Made by a program: the position numbers and the translations under genes. From assembly GCF_031998825.1 (NCBI RefSeq), contig NZ_DAMACX010000026.1, positions 5,166 through 69,165 on the forward strand: DNA of 64,000 nt. Reading direction: 5' to 3'. The notes below the pieces were generated by a model that saw only the letters and a list, made by a program, of their open reading frames with translations, was not told the origin of the DNA and ran no database searches. The DNA is from Pseudescherichia sp031998825 (lineage in GTDB: Bacteria > Pseudomonadota > Gammaproteobacteria > Enterobacterales > Enterobacteriaceae). Positions 11,001 to 19,462 of this stretch are shown one piece after another. Position 1 is the stretch's first letter. Every line of letters starts with the position of its first letter.

Positions 11001-14000
11001 ATCACCGTCATGGTGTGGGTGCCGTCAAGCAGGCCGTTGAGCTGCGGCGGCGTTAAGGGCACCGTCCAGTTGCCGTTAACGTCTACCGTACCGTTATACT
11101 CCTGGCCATCAATGACAAGCCTGACCTGTTGGTTTGGCCCGGCCTGGCCGGTAGAGCCAGTGATTTGCGCCCCGGTATCGGCCTCTTGCTGGTTGAGGTA
11201 GCCATCACCAAACAGCGCTGGCGGCAGCTCTGCCACCGGCCCAACGCGCACCACGTCGAGGCTGGCACTGGCTGTTGCCGGGTTACCAAAGGCATCAAGC
11301 GCCGTTACCGTAACAGGCAGGATGCCGTTACCCGCCAGCGCACCGCCCGGTACGGGCACGGCCCAAGTGGCACCGGTTACGGTGCCGGTGAAGAGCTGCC
11401 CACCAATGTTAACCTGTACTGCCGTGCCGGTTGGCAGGCCGCTAACCGTTCCGGTCAGCGTCGTACCCGCCGCAAGCTCATTCGAGCTAACAATGTTATC
11501 GCCAAAGAGAGGGTTGAGCGTAATGGCTGGCGCATTCTGGGTGTTAACGTTAATCGGTACCGCTACCGGCTGGCTGTTGCCCTGCGGATCGGTAACGCTG
11601 AAGTTTAGCTGCGAGGTACCCTGCGGCAGCGACTGCAGATCCGCCGCCGGAATAATCATGCTCCAGCCACCATTATCGTCAATGACTGCTGCAATGGTTT
11701 TGCCGTTAATGGGCAGTAGCACCGTCAGGCCCGGCGTACCGGTCCCAGTGATGGTTTGATCCAGCAGCGACTCAGCGATATTGACCTGGTTATCCTCCAG
11801 GAAGGTGCCTGCCGTCTGAACGGTAAGCAGCGGCGGGGTCAGATCGACACTGACGGTATGGGTTGCCTGGGCACTGTTCTGCGCCGCATCCACCGCCGTG
11901 GCGGTAACGGTATAGGTGATACCGTCAGCGAGGGTCTGCACCACCGGCTGTGGCACGACAAACTGCCAGCTACCGTTGCTGCCTACGGTCGCGCTGTAAG
12001 GTGCGCCAGCAAAGGTGACACTGATCACCGTACCCGCCGCCAGATTGGTCGACGAGCCGCTAATAATCAGGTCACGACCCTGCTCCTGAATATTGACGAT
12101 GTCATCCTGCGCCACGGTATTGACGGTCAGCGTCGGCTGAGAAGCCGGGGTGGCAGCAAAGGTCACGTTCTGTGCCCCGGTCGCCACGTTGCCAGCGAGA
12201 TCGCTCACCTGCACGCTGATGGTTTGCGTCCCGTCAGCCACCGCCGCCAGCGCCGTAGCCGGAATATCCAGCGTCCAGCTGCCGTCTGCCTCAACGTCGG
12301 TGGTGTAGGTCTGACCGCTCAGGGTAACGGTGACCGTCCGCCCCTCTTCCACGCGTGTGGTGGTGCCGCTGACCGTCAGCGGACTCTGGGCCTCCAGCGC
12401 GTTGACAAAGTTGTCGGCCGCCACGGTGTTCACCGCAATTAACGGGGCATTCAACGGCGAGGCGTCTAGAGTAAAGCTACCCGGGATGGTGGTGGTATTC
12501 CCCGCCGGATCGGTGATCCTCGCTGAGATAGCCACCGGACCGTCGGCAACGTTCGCCAGCGCTCCGGCAGGCAGCGTAATGCTCCAGGTGCCGTTCGGCT
12601 GCAGAATCGCATCGTAGTTCTGGCCGTTGACCAGCACGATCACCGCCTGCACGTTCTGGGCATCGTATGGCCCACCGGTACCGCTGATCACAATCGGCCC
12701 GCTGGCTTCACTGCCGTTGACGATGTTATCCGCCGTCACGCTATTGATAGCGAGCTGCGGAGGCACGGTATCCACGTTCAGCGGTGCGGTCTGGGTATTC
12801 TGGTTGCCCGCCGCGTCCGCAACGGTCACCGTCACCGTGTGGGAGCCCTGCGCCAGCAGGCCGATTTGCGTCGGGGTCAGCGGCAGCGTCCAGTTGCCGT
12901 TGGCATCCACGGTGCCGCTTATCGGCGCGCCGTTGTCCAACTGGACGGTGACGCTCTGGCCTGCGCCACGGCTGCCGGTGGTTCCGGTCAGCGCTCCGCC
13001 TGCCGCAGCCTCAACGATGTTAATGGTGCCATCGCCAAAAGGCGTATTAATGGTCGCCAGCGGCAGCTGCTGAGTAATGATCAGGAACTGCTGTTCGTTG
13101 GTTAGCGGTACGCCATCAATATCGACTGAAGAGACGGTCACGGTTGCCGTACCGTCGCTAATCAGCGCGGCAGCGGCATTCGGTACGGTCACGGTCCAGA
13201 AACCGCCTGCGTTTACCTGGCCCTGGTATTGTTGACCGTTGAGAGTAACGGTGACAGGAGTGCCTTCAGCAATACGCGCCGAAGAGCCGCTGATGGTGAT
13301 CCCGTCGCTGATATCCGCCAGGCTGATGGCGTTATCCCCTTCGACCGGGTTGATGAGCAGCGCACTGGCGGTAGTGTCAACGGCAAAGTCAACGCTCACT
13401 GGGGTAGAGGCGTTACCTGCGCCGTCCGTTACCGTTACCGTCAACTGCTGCGGGCCGTCACCGAGACCAGCAAGGGCCGTAGCCGGAACCGGCACTGACC
13501 AGCTGCCGTCGGCGCTAACCACCGCGCTGAGCGGCTGGCCATTGATGGTAAGGGCCACCGTTGCGCCCGGTTCAGCGGGCACGGTGCGGCCGGTCAGGGT
13601 AAAGCCGTTTGCCAGCTCGGCAGGATCGAGCACGTTGTCACGAGTCACCGGATCGACCACCACGTTAGGCGCCGTAGCGTCCAGGTTCACACCCCGGGTA
13701 ACGGTCGTTACGTTGCCTGCTGCATCGGCCACGGTCACGGTATAGGTGACCTGTCCGTCAGGCAGAGCCGCCAACGCGCCGGCAGGCAGCGTCACCACCC
13801 AACTGCCCGGCGTTACGCCAGGCAGTGCCGTGTAGCCGACACCGTTGACGTTCACGGTAACCTGGGTGGCATCAGGCGAGGTGATATTGATGGCCTGATT
13901 GCTCTGCACCTCCGTGCCGTTGAGCGTATCCGTACCGTTGATAGGCTGGACGGTCACCTCTGGCGGCAGCTTATCCACGGTGAACGGGATAGTTTGCGAG

Positions 14001-17000
14001 GCGTCATTGCCTGCGGCATCGGTAACGGTCACGTCAAAGGATGCAGCGCCATCCGGCAGGGTAGTTAACGCCCCGGCAGGCAGCACAACTGACCAGCTAC
14101 CGTCCGTAGCAACGGTACCGACGTACTGCTGGCCGTTGAGGGTAGCAACAACCGTCTGCCCTGGACCGGCGACGCCCGTATTACCGGTCACGAACTGATC
14201 CAGACCGGATTCGGTAAGGTTTACAACGCCATCACCAAACGGCGTATTGACCACCGCCTGAGGCAGATCGTTAATCATTACCGTAAAGATATGACTGTCG
14301 ATAACGACGCCGTCAGGACCGGTGGCGGTGGCCGTGACCACGGCAGGGCCATCCGGCAACACCAGCAGATCGGCGGATCCTACCGTGACCTGCCATGCAC
14401 CATTGGCACCAATCGCCCCCGTATAGGTTTGACCATTGAGCGTTACAGTGACAACGGTGTCTACCGGCAGTCCGGCGCTGTTACCGTTAATAACCAGATC
14501 GCTACCTGCTTCATCAAAGTTCAGATAGTCATCACTGGAGATAATGCTGATCGCTACCGCATCCACAGAAGTATCAACGGTAAAGCTCTGGTCGACCGCT
14601 GTGGTCTGACCGTAGCCGTCGGTCACGCTGACGTTCAGCGTGTTGGTACCGTCCGGAAGCTTTTGCAGCTCCACGGCGGGCAGCGTAACACGCCAGCTGC
14701 CGCCTGCGTCAACGGTGCCCTGATAGCTGCCCGACCCCAGGGTAACGGTGATCACGCTGCCCGGCTCGGCATTGGTCACCGTTCCCTGCAGGATCTGATC
14801 GACCTTAAGCTCTGCCGCATCCAGATCGTTCCCATCGGTCAGCGCCTGGACGGTAAGTACGGGTTGGGCAGTTTTCACATCAATGTTTTGCGTGACGGTC
14901 TGGGTATTACCCGCCGCATCGGTCAGCGTTACCGTCAGCGGGTAGCTGCCCTGGCTCAGCTGCGATAGATCGCCTGCCGGGAGCGGCAGCTGCCAGTTGC
15001 CGTCCGTTCCGACGGTAGTGGTGTAGGTGTTGCCGTTAAGGGTCACGGTGACCGGCTGGCCGCGTTCGGCAACCGAGCTGATACCGTTCAGAACCTGATC
15101 CTGGCCCAGCTCCTGGGCGTTGAGTTTGCCATCTGCCGTCAGCGGCAGCAGGCTGAGCGCTGGCAGGCTGGTGTCAACCTGCGCGGTGCTGGTCAGCGGA
15201 GAACTGTTGCCTGCGGCATCGCTGGCGTTAACGTTAATGGTCAGCAGCCCGTCCGGGATCGCCTGCATATCGCTGGCCGGAACGGTGACGCGCCAGTTGC
15301 CATCACCGTCCACCAGCGCCTGATAGGTATTTCCTGCCAGCTGTACGCTGACGCTCTGCCCGCTACCGGAGACGCCGGTGTTACCGCTCAGGATCTGATC
15401 CTGCCCTTTCTCCACGCTGTTAAGATAGCCATCACCAAACGGTGCATCGATGGTTGGGATCGGCAGATAGTGGATCTGCACGTTCAGCGTATGGGTATCG
15501 CCTGCCGACTGCACGCCCTGGGTGACGACTGCCTCTACGGTGTTGGGACCGTCAGGCAGCAGCAGCAGATCGGCGGAGGGGATCTGTACGCTCCAGTTAC
15601 CTGCGGCATCGATAGCGGTAACGGCATACTCTTTGCCGTTAAAGCGGACCACGATATTGACGTCCGGCCCGGTGACCGTCGTCACGCCGCGCACTTCAAG
15701 CGGACTCTGCGCCTCGCTGGCGTTCAGATAGTCATCAGTGGAGAGAATGGCAATGGCGATGCCGGTCTGGGTACCATCAACGTTGATGGTTTCGGTGCGC
15801 ACTACCGGGTTTCCGTTGGCGTCGTTCACCGAGACGGTGAGCGGATTATCCCCCTGTGCCAGCGAGGAGAGATCGCCCGCTGGCAGGATGGTTTTCCAGC
15901 TACCGTCACCCATAACCTCTGCATAATAGGTTTTATTGCCGAGAGTAATGGTGACCACCTGCCCCGCCGGGATATTCACGGTTTGCCCGGAGAGCGTCTG
16001 GCTCAGCAGCAGCTCGGCAGTATTGAGGATGTTATCTCCCGTTACCGGATCGACAATCACCTGCGGGCTGGTGAAGTTCGTGGTGAAGTCTGTTTGTCCG
16101 GTCGTGACGTTGCCCGCCCGGTCAACGATCTGATACTCCACGGTGTAGGGCTGGCCATCCTGCAGCTGTTGGATATCGGCCTGTGGAATGCTCAGCTGCC
16201 AGCGACCAAGGCTATCCACCGTTGTGGTGTAGCTCTGACCGTTCAGCGTTACCGTCACCACGCTGCCCTGATCTTCGCTGCTGGAGAAGCCGCGCACAAT
16301 TTTGTCAGACCCTAGCTGAGAGCTATCAAGCGTATCGTTTGGTACGAAGGGCGTCAGCTGTAGCGCGGGTGGGACGGTATCGACCCACAGATCCATTGAG
16401 GTGGTAACGGTGCGGCCTTCGCTATCAATCAATACCACATTCAGCACCCGCAGGCCCTGCGGCAGAGACTGAAGAATGTCAGCGGGCATTATCAGATCCC
16501 AGCTACCGTCGCTGTTGACCTGGGTCGTCCAGGTGTATTGATCAACGGTGACGACAATCTGGCTTCCGGCATTTTCTGCTTCTGTGCCACCGCTCAGTAT
16601 CTGGTTAGCACTAACTTCTTGCTGATTCAGCATATTGTCGCCAGTGAGCGGAGCAACCCACAGCGTCGAGACAGGCGGTGTCGTCTCGCCACCATCGTCA
16701 GGAGGCGTGGTTCCGCCGCCATCGTCCGGCGGCGTGGTTCCTCCATCGTCCGGCGGCGTCGTCTCGCCACCATCATCCGGCGGTGTGGTGCCGCCATCGT
16801 CCGGCGGCGTAGTTCCGCCATCGTCAGGCGGTGTGGTTCCGCCATCATCCGGCGGTGTGGTTCCGCCATCGTCCGGTGGTGTGGTTCCGCCATCGTCCGG
16901 TGGCGTTCCATCAATCGGAGGGAGAACGCCGTTGTCCTCTGCCTCCTGACGGTTGCTGCCGCTACCGCCGCCTCCCGCGGCTGCTGCAATACCAACAATA

Positions 17001-17437
17001 CCCCCGACTGCGGCTACCCCACCCAGTACGGCTAACGCAGAGATCCCGCCTGCGCCTACAAGAGAATCTACAGATGCTTCAGAAAGTGCCGGCACGATTG
17101 CCTCTGCCGTAGCAGGCGCGGCGGCCTCGGCAAACGGGAAGACAGCATGGTGAGTACCCAGATTGTCCTCAAAAATCAGTTCGCTGTGTAAGCCATTCTC
17201 ATCAAGCACAAAAAAGCGTTGATAGCGTACCGTGGTACCGTCGTTCATATGGACGATCAGGTCATTCCCTTCACGTTGATAATAATTAACAGACTCTGGA
17301 GAAGCATTAATACGAACAATGCTTGTTTGCGTCAGGTTAACAACGCGATCGGCATTTTGGGCATATTGGCTAACGACATCACCAGTTCTTTGATTTATAA
17401 TATCCACTGATCCAGTAGGGCTAATTTGGGGAGCCAT
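5066..17437 (-). CDS. bapA: BapA-like giant biofilm adhesin, type I secreted
   Basis: A 4123-residue protein read without interruption. Residues 1-100 match the BapA N-terminal prefix domain. They are followed by a Gly/Ala-rich hydrophobic stretch (about 125-160), a Pro/Asp/Gly linker with nine TPPDDGG units (178-255), about 36 tandem Ig-like repeats of roughly 100 residues (motif GDNxLNxxE...LSGT...VTVTLNG...GxWxxxxP...LxDG), and a C-terminal region of about 235 residues. That region has RTX-like GSEGSDTIHL and GGAGTDTL motifs and the uncleaved type I export signal. There is no Sec signal, as expected. The ATG start is preceded by an AAGAGGA ribosome site. BapA proteins mediate biofilm formation and host contact. 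The secretion genes follow directly. No lapG/lapD release system is visible in the window. Confidence 0.93.
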   Translation of the reverse strand: MAPQISPTGSVDIINQRTGDVVSQYAQNADRVVNLTQTSIVRINASPESVNYYQREGNDLIVHMNDGTTVRYQRFFVLDENGLHSELIFEDNLGTHHAVFPFAEAAAPATAEAIVPALSEASVDSLVGAGGISALAVLGGVAAVGGIVGIAAAAGGGGSGSNRQEAEDNGVLPPIDGTPPDDGGTTPPDDGGTTPPDDGGTTPPDDGGTTPPDDGGTTPPDDGGETTPPDDGGTTPPDDGGGTTPPDDGGETTPPVSTLWVAPLTGDNMLNQQEVSANQILSGGTEAENAGSQIVVTVDQYTWTTQVNSDGSWDLIMPADILQSLPQGLRVLNVVLIDSEGRTVTTSMDLWVDTVPPALQLTPFVPNDTLDSSQLGSDKIVRGFSSSEDQGSVVTVTLNGQSYTTTVDSLGRWQLSIPQADIQQLQDGQPYTVEYQIVDRAGNVTTGQTDFTTNFTSPQVIVDPVTGDNILNTAELLLSQTLSGQTVNIPAGQVVTITLGNKTYYAEVMGDGSWKTILPAGDLSSLAQGDNPLTVSVNDANGNPVVRTETINVDGTQTGIAIAILSTDDYLNASEAQSPLEVRGVTTVTGPDVNIVVRFNGKEYAVTAIDAAGNWSVQIPSADLLLLPDGPNTVEAVVTQGVQSAGDTHTLNVQIHYLPIPTIDAPFGDGYLNSVEKGQDQILSGNTGVSGSGQSVSVQLAGNTYQALVDGDGNWRVTVPASDMQAIPDGLLTINVNASDAAGNSSPLTSTAQVDTSLPALSLLPLTADGKLNAQELGQDQVLNGISSVAERGQPVTVTLNGNTYTTTVGTDGNWQLPLPAGDLSQLSQGSYPLTVTLTDAAGNTQTVTQNIDVKTAQPVLTVQALTDGNDLDAAELKVDQILQGTVTNAEPGSVITVTLGSGSYQGTVDAGGSWRVTLPAVELQKLPDGTNTLNVSVTDGYGQTTAVDQSFTVDTSVDAVAISIISSDDYLNFDEAGSDLVINGNSAGLPVDTVVTVTLNGQTYTGAIGANGAWQVTVGSADLLVLPDGPAVVTATATGPDGVVIDSHIFTVMINDLPQAVVNTPFGDGVVNLTESGLDQFVTGNTGVAGPGQTVVATLNGQQYVGTVATDGSWSVVLPAGALTTLPDGAASFDVTVTDAAGNDASQTIPFTVDKLPPEVTVQPINGTDTLNGTEVQSNQAINITSPDATQVTVNVNGVGYTALPGVTPGSWVVTLPAGALAALPDGQVTYTVTVADAAGNVTTVTRGVNLDATAPNVVVDPVTRDNVLDPAELANGFTLTGRTVPAEPGATVALTINGQPLSAVVSADGSWSVPVPATALAGLGDGPQQLTVTVTDGAGNASTPVSVDFAVDTTASALLINPVEGDNAISLADISDGITISGSSARIAEGTPVTVTLNGQQYQGQVNAGGFWTVTVPNAAAALISDGTATVTVSSVDIDGVPLTNEQQFLIITQQLPLATINTPFGDGTINIVEAAAGGALTGTTGSRGAGQSVTVQLDNGAPISGTVDANGNWTLPLTPTQIGLLAQGSHTVTVTVADAAGNQNTQTAPLNVDTVPPQLAINSVTADNIVNGSEASGPIVISGTGGPYDAQNVQAVIVLVNGQNYDAILQPNGTWSITLPAGALANVADGPVAISARITDPAGNTTTIPGSFTLDASPLNAPLIAVNTVAADNFVNALEAQSPLTVSGTTTRVEEGRTVTVTLSGQTYTTDVEADGSWTLDIPATALAAVADGTQTISVQVSDLAGNVATGAQNVTFAATPASQPTLTVNTVAQDDIVNIQEQGRDLIISGSSTNLAAGTVISVTFAGAPYSATVGSNGSWQFVVPQPVVQTLADGITYTVTATAVDAAQNSAQATHTVSVDLTPPLLTVQTAGTFLEDNQVNIAESLLDQTITGTGTPGLTVLLPINGKTIAAVIDDNGGWSMIIPAADLQSLPQGTSQLNFSVTDPQGNSQPVAVPINVNTQNAPAITLNPLFGDNIVSSNELAAGTTLTGTVSGLPTGTAVQVNIGGQLFTGTVTGATWAVPVPGGALAGNGILPVTVTALDAFGNPATASASLDVVRVGPVAELPPALFGDGYLNQQEADTGAQITGSTGQAGPNQQVRLVIDGQEYNGTVDVNGNWTVPLTPPQLNGLLDGTHTMTVILTDRAGNVSTSPTQEFIVRTDALTPPTLNTAFTDGILNFAETQADDAALTGSTGVPAGEVSSVLVSINNGPAVAATVDGATWTLPLTAAQLQALPDGVLSVNITVTDVAGNQITGQGSFEAITDALPQAQFVTPFGDGTLNFTESQSDQLLQGNTGVTGPGQTVSVTLSTGQTYTNTVQDNGDWIITLPATDLQTLANNTTPTFEVTVTDRAGNTDTDPGSFQVRTSLPAPIANPLFGDNVLNIAEAAGAAQITGSTQVLGPNQYVTIRVDVNGTPYTATVLEDGTWTVNLPAGSLQSLDQGPHTLVIYAEDQFGNSATAPVTYQVALTPPNVTITTPLFGDNIVNVDEASGENTIAGSFTSPYPVGTQVNVTVGGKLFANVPVNGTTWSLPLTAADWAGVARGDQTVQVTVIDGAGNTNSTSAPVTILIDAPTLAVTTPFAGDNVLTYDESQTVQTIAGTSTNLEAGSPLQVTFPNGRSFNTTIQADGSWTLQLTPADMVGLTAGTITVQATDRAGNLASISGGDLTLDLTPPPAFLTLDVVAGDNFVNAGEFPNDLLPITGRATNVTGTVNVLLDGTVIGTATIAPDGSWAFNVPRALLGDGPHTLGVESVTTPGFTAAQAFVVDTLAPTITLNSFAGDNIVNIDEKGLSQTISGTASEPGRDVQVTLNGKTYYATVNPQGEWAVTVPQSDVAGLADGTYPLTATITDAAGNPQSTTQPITVDASAPLLYVDALGVPAVLNTVSAASGLLLQGTGDPGNEVTIQLGPISWTGQVDDQGNWRYDFPNIDLTTLTDGAQVISISSRDSAGNVSTNTVALNVALNPTLGVLFDSLFFGDGILNVAESLITQTLTGQVSGDYRGARVNLTLVGTDITINDLLVGPDGRFSVNLPPTLWQGLLTDTLALQFDVIDANGNTRQEIVDVGLALTDLPVVGDILMTADNVLNSVESGVAQTLSGTLNNAANVTEMVVNFGGQAINAVVDTVAGTWSAVLPDALLNTLPDGQANVGLVITDAFGNVVNTSASFNVARALPTIGLDPLFSDGVLSIPELLGAALSGTSTRLAGQQLTIQIGDAEAFTTNVDGSGRWAVNLPAAVQALLQGIGSGDVPITISALDQYGNPASQTALIKVDLVAPVLNSLAVFTDNVLNVADSLLNQTISGVVGNAPVGSRVEVEVAGKTFLGSVGVGGAFSINLAPSDLTGLLDGAFQPQVTIVTPDGNSAQIAAPVEVRVGLANLPTVVINTLFGNDGYLNLADLGVEQTISGTAAGLASGVVNLSMAGQNFVGNVVDGVWSVTVPAGALAGSVVNGALNVTASVLDNVGNVVTGNQVVNAIVQNLPTLGLNPLFGNGTLDLGDLLSTPLLSGTSTNLAVGTVVDVNIGPLSLTTTVGANGTWQLPVPALSLQGLADGLLQVTATARDVAGNVANTAQDLTVAIQQAPSLLINTLFGGNGLNAAEILSAQVITGTSTNAAGSLVNVSLGGKTYQSTVAANGNWSVSVPKTDLAALLDGTLTVNASLVNPAGKNATATSLLDVITHNLPTISLTSLFGNDGYLNINEAASGQVIGGKIGGVPAGASVVVTLGGTPINALVDAAGNWTATVSNSVLQNLATGALKVGVAVTDRVGNTTATEADVSVKLTQPTLAITPVTNLLGVIGGVLTGLLGSAKLTISGTSTNLGQGALVHLNLLNLATATAITGADGRWSTTLDVGLDLAKILSLSTVLGLYAADAAGNVAYLNVGLNGSNPTTTPPVGTQALAAEATSFSLLSASAIESSDTTQQTTEESSTAPAAVNRVAATSSEENTADASAQSATADDTFTIGGLSITLADGTQQSGDSVQGSEGSDTIHLSTLGFIDINGGAGTDTLVLDGVNMILNLIDTASRVHNIEIIDLGKSGTNSLTLDLNEALTVTDKPEDDLVIKGSNGDQVNLVHGANDIWAISGQREVDGMQFDVYHNSAQSATLGDVLVQQGLHVNMV
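5770..16660 (-). repeat. Tandem Ig-like (BapA-type) repeat region of the adhesin
   Basis: I counted about 36 repeat units by their start motif (variants of PLFGDNILNxxE, about 100 residues apart). The repeats are diverged at DNA level, so the array is unlikely to be an assembly collapse, although near-identical neighbours could still recombine. Two flavours alternate in places: units starting TPFGDGxLN and units starting PVTxDNxLN. Confidence 0.85.
16673..16906 (-). repeat. TPPDDGG short tandem repeat linker in bapA
   Basis: Nine TPPDDGG units, mostly spaced by eight residues (24 bp), with occasional extra Glu or Gly. They encode a flexible acidic Pro-rich spacer between the N-terminal cell-proximal part and the Ig repeats. 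The 24-bp periodicity makes in-frame slippage likely, so length variation between strains is expected. Confidence 0.9.
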
Positions 17438-18013
17438 ATAATGTCCTCTTGCTATTTAGGGCGCTATTTTGTGCATGTGCCAGCCTTATTTTTGGCGTAG
17501 GGGTGACGCGGCCAAAATAAAATGGCAGAAATTAATCATATTGCCGACAACGAAGCGATATCTTTGCAAGTTATTGATTTGAAGTGATTTTACACCTTTT
17601 ACCTAACCGAAACGCAGAAATCATCTCATTCAAATATATAATCAATACTCTGAAATTAGGCAAACTCTCAAGACACAAAATTTCACAATTTTTTTAAATA
17701 CAGAATATATTCTTAACAAAGCACCTGTTATTTAAGCGCAGCTTAAATAGTACAGTCCGTGAATAGATATAATTTTAATAATTAACGTCATCCACAATAT
17801 TAATATTACGATATATCCTATATGGCAAATATTGAATATATTCTCCTTGCCTGCAAAGGCTGAATAACCACGATAAAATAACGGCAGCTGAGCCTCGCAG
17901 GCCTGATAAACTGTGCCTGTTCATACTTTAACCAACTGAAGCTCATGCGAATGTTGTAGCGATATGGACTGGTGCGCCGATGGGAAAACCTGTTATACTG
18001 TAGTCAACACATT
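17438..18013. promoter_or_regulatory. AT-rich divergent intergenic region between bapA and ssrA
   Basis: 576 bases with no supported gene. The part next to bapA (about 17500-17880) is strikingly AT-rich compared with the flanking genes, with many A/T runs of the kind favoured by H-NS, and should hold the bapA promoter. The distal part carries the ssrA promoter: a TATACT -10-like element at 17994-17999, 15 bases before the mature tmRNA 5' end. I could not identify a convincing -35. Confidence 0.6.
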
Positions 18014-18376
18014 GGGGCTGATTCTGGATTCGACGGGATTTGCGAAACCCAAGGTGCATGCCGAGGGGAGGTTTGCCTCGTTAAAAGCCTCAAAAAAATA
18101 GTCGCAAACGACGAAAACTACGCTTTAGCAGCTTAATAACCTGCTTCGAGCCCTCTCTCCCTAGCCTCCGCTCTTAGGACGGGGATCAAGAGAGGTCAAA
18201 CCCAAAAGAGATCGCGCGGATGCCCTGCCTGGGGTTGAAGCGTTAAAACTAATCAGGCTAGTTTGTTAGTGGCGTGTCTGTCCGCAGCTGGCAAGCGAAT
18301 GTAAAGACTGACTAAGCATGTAGTGCCGAGGATGTAGAAATTTCGGACGCGGGTTCAACTCCCGCCAGCTCCACCA
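18014..18376 (+). ncRNA. ssrA: Transfer-messenger RNA (tmRNA)
   Basis: The sequence starts with ggggctgattctggattcg and ends in the T-arm and acceptor cgcgggttcaactcccgcc...ccacca, the 5' and 3' tRNA-like ends of enterobacterial tmRNA (363 nt). The internal reading frame encodes the proteolysis tag ANDENYALAA followed by taa (from the gca codon within gtcgcaaacgacgaaaac). It works with SmpB to rescue stalled ribosomes. The 3' end is a known integration target for mobile islands, and accessory DNA indeed begins just downstream. Confidence 0.98.
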
Positions 18377-18502
18377 AACAAACATGGACAGTGGTAGGAC
18401 AGAGGCTTTAAAACCAATAAGTTAGCCACTTAACCCGGACAGCGACCAGACGCAGAAGGGACTAAAAAGGATACGTAAAGGAGCCGCGGCTCCTGAGCTA
18501 GC

Positions 18503-18528
18503 AAAAGCCCGCTGATGCGGGCTTTTTT
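18503..18528 (+). terminator. Rho-independent terminator upstream of the AbiTii gene
   Basis: The stem agcccgc / gcgggct with a tgat loop and a run of six T. It lies 127 bases after the tmRNA 3' end and just before the AbiTii-domain gene, and would end the ssrA transcript. Confidence 0.85.
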
Positions 18529-18541
18529 GTGGGAGACGCAT

Positions 18542-19462
18542 ATGAGCCAGCTACAGGATATCATTACTCTTCTGAGTAACGGCGATGAAGGAACGACCAA
18601 TGCCTTACTTCAAACAAAGGTATTTCTTTACTCTATAGGCAAAAAAGATCTGTCACCCTGGATAGATCACGAAATAAATGGTTATCCCTCTATTAAAGAT
18701 GCTCCTGAATACAGGGTAGTTAAGGCTAGAATTCTTGCTAACCTTAACAATGGCTTCCGACACTACAACAGCTTTCAGCTTCCGCTCGCTTACTTAAGCA
18801 AGAAGGAATATAAGGATGCTCACGAATCTGTAGTAACAATGTCAATTAGCCAAATTGAGCAGTTGGTTATTAACGCAGGTGATAATCAAAACCTACAACA
18901 ACATATCCCTTTAGATCTAGCTCGTCTAAAATATTGCAAGTCCATTGAAGATAGTTATGAAATAACAACATGTTACAAGGAAATAGCACTTCATAGCTTT
19001 ACAGGGATTTTAACGCAAGTACGGTCACGCCTATTGAGTTTCTTATTAGAGCTATCAGACCAAACCGCTGGAATGCCAGAGGAGAAAAGCATGGCAGATA
19101 AATTAAGCAAGGTCGATACAGATTCTATTTTTCATAGCGCCATCTTCGGTGATAACACTGTAATAAACTTAGGGCATGAGAACTCTTTTACTATCAATAA
19201 TCAAGTTTGCAAGGGTGACTTTCCCGCTTTAAAAAAGTCTCTTACGGAGAAGGGAATTAGCGAAACTGATGTTAATGATCTGGAAGCGGCAATTATTGCT
19301 GATGGTCCAATCGCGCCTCGGAGCAACACCTATGGCAAAAATGTTAGCACTTGGTTCTCCAATGTAATAACAAAAGCGGCCAATGGTACGCTGGGCATTG
19401 GGGTAACTGTTGCTACTGAAGTGCTTACCGACAGCCTTAAAAGATATTTCGGCTTACAATAG
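18542..19462 (+). CDS. AbiTii-domain protein, probable phage-defence gene
   Basis: A 306-residue protein. The N-terminal half (about 1-190: LLSNGDEGTTNALLQTKVFLYSIG...WIDHEINGYPSIKDAPEYR) fits the AbiTii domain of abortive-infection AbiT-like proteins. The C-terminal part is unrecognised. I chose the ATG at 18542 (ggaga ribosome site 6 bases upstream); the longer frame from 18515 would begin inside the upstream terminator. The AT content is higher than in core genes. The stop codon (19460-19462) directly abuts a tRNA-Pro fragment, so the gene sits at the exact end of an integrated element. A role in phage exclusion is inferred from the family. Confidence 0.8.
   Translation: MSQLQDIITLLSNGDEGTTNALLQTKVFLYSIGKKDLSPWIDHEINGYPSIKDAPEYRVVKARILANLNNGFRHYNSFQLPLAYLSKKEYKDAHESVVTMSISQIEQLVINAGDNQNLQQHIPLDLARLKYCKSIEDSYEITTCYKEIALHSFTGILTQVRSRLLSFLLELSDQTAGMPEEKSMADKLSKVDTDSIFHSAIFGDNTVINLGHENSFTINNQVCKGDFPALKKSLTEKGISETDVNDLEAAIIADGPIAPRSNTYGKNVSTWFSNVITKAANGTLGIGVTVATEVLTDSLKRYFGLQ

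Noticed and set aside
16673..16906. CRISPR-like short repeat pattern
   Set aside because: The repeats are contiguous coding units without unique spacers.
5123..17410. Many long plus-strand open frames opposite the adhesin (for example 7257-8246 and 15470-16315)
   Set aside because: They are shadows of a high-GC repeat gene: compositionally odd, repetitive, without ribosome sites or recognisable products.
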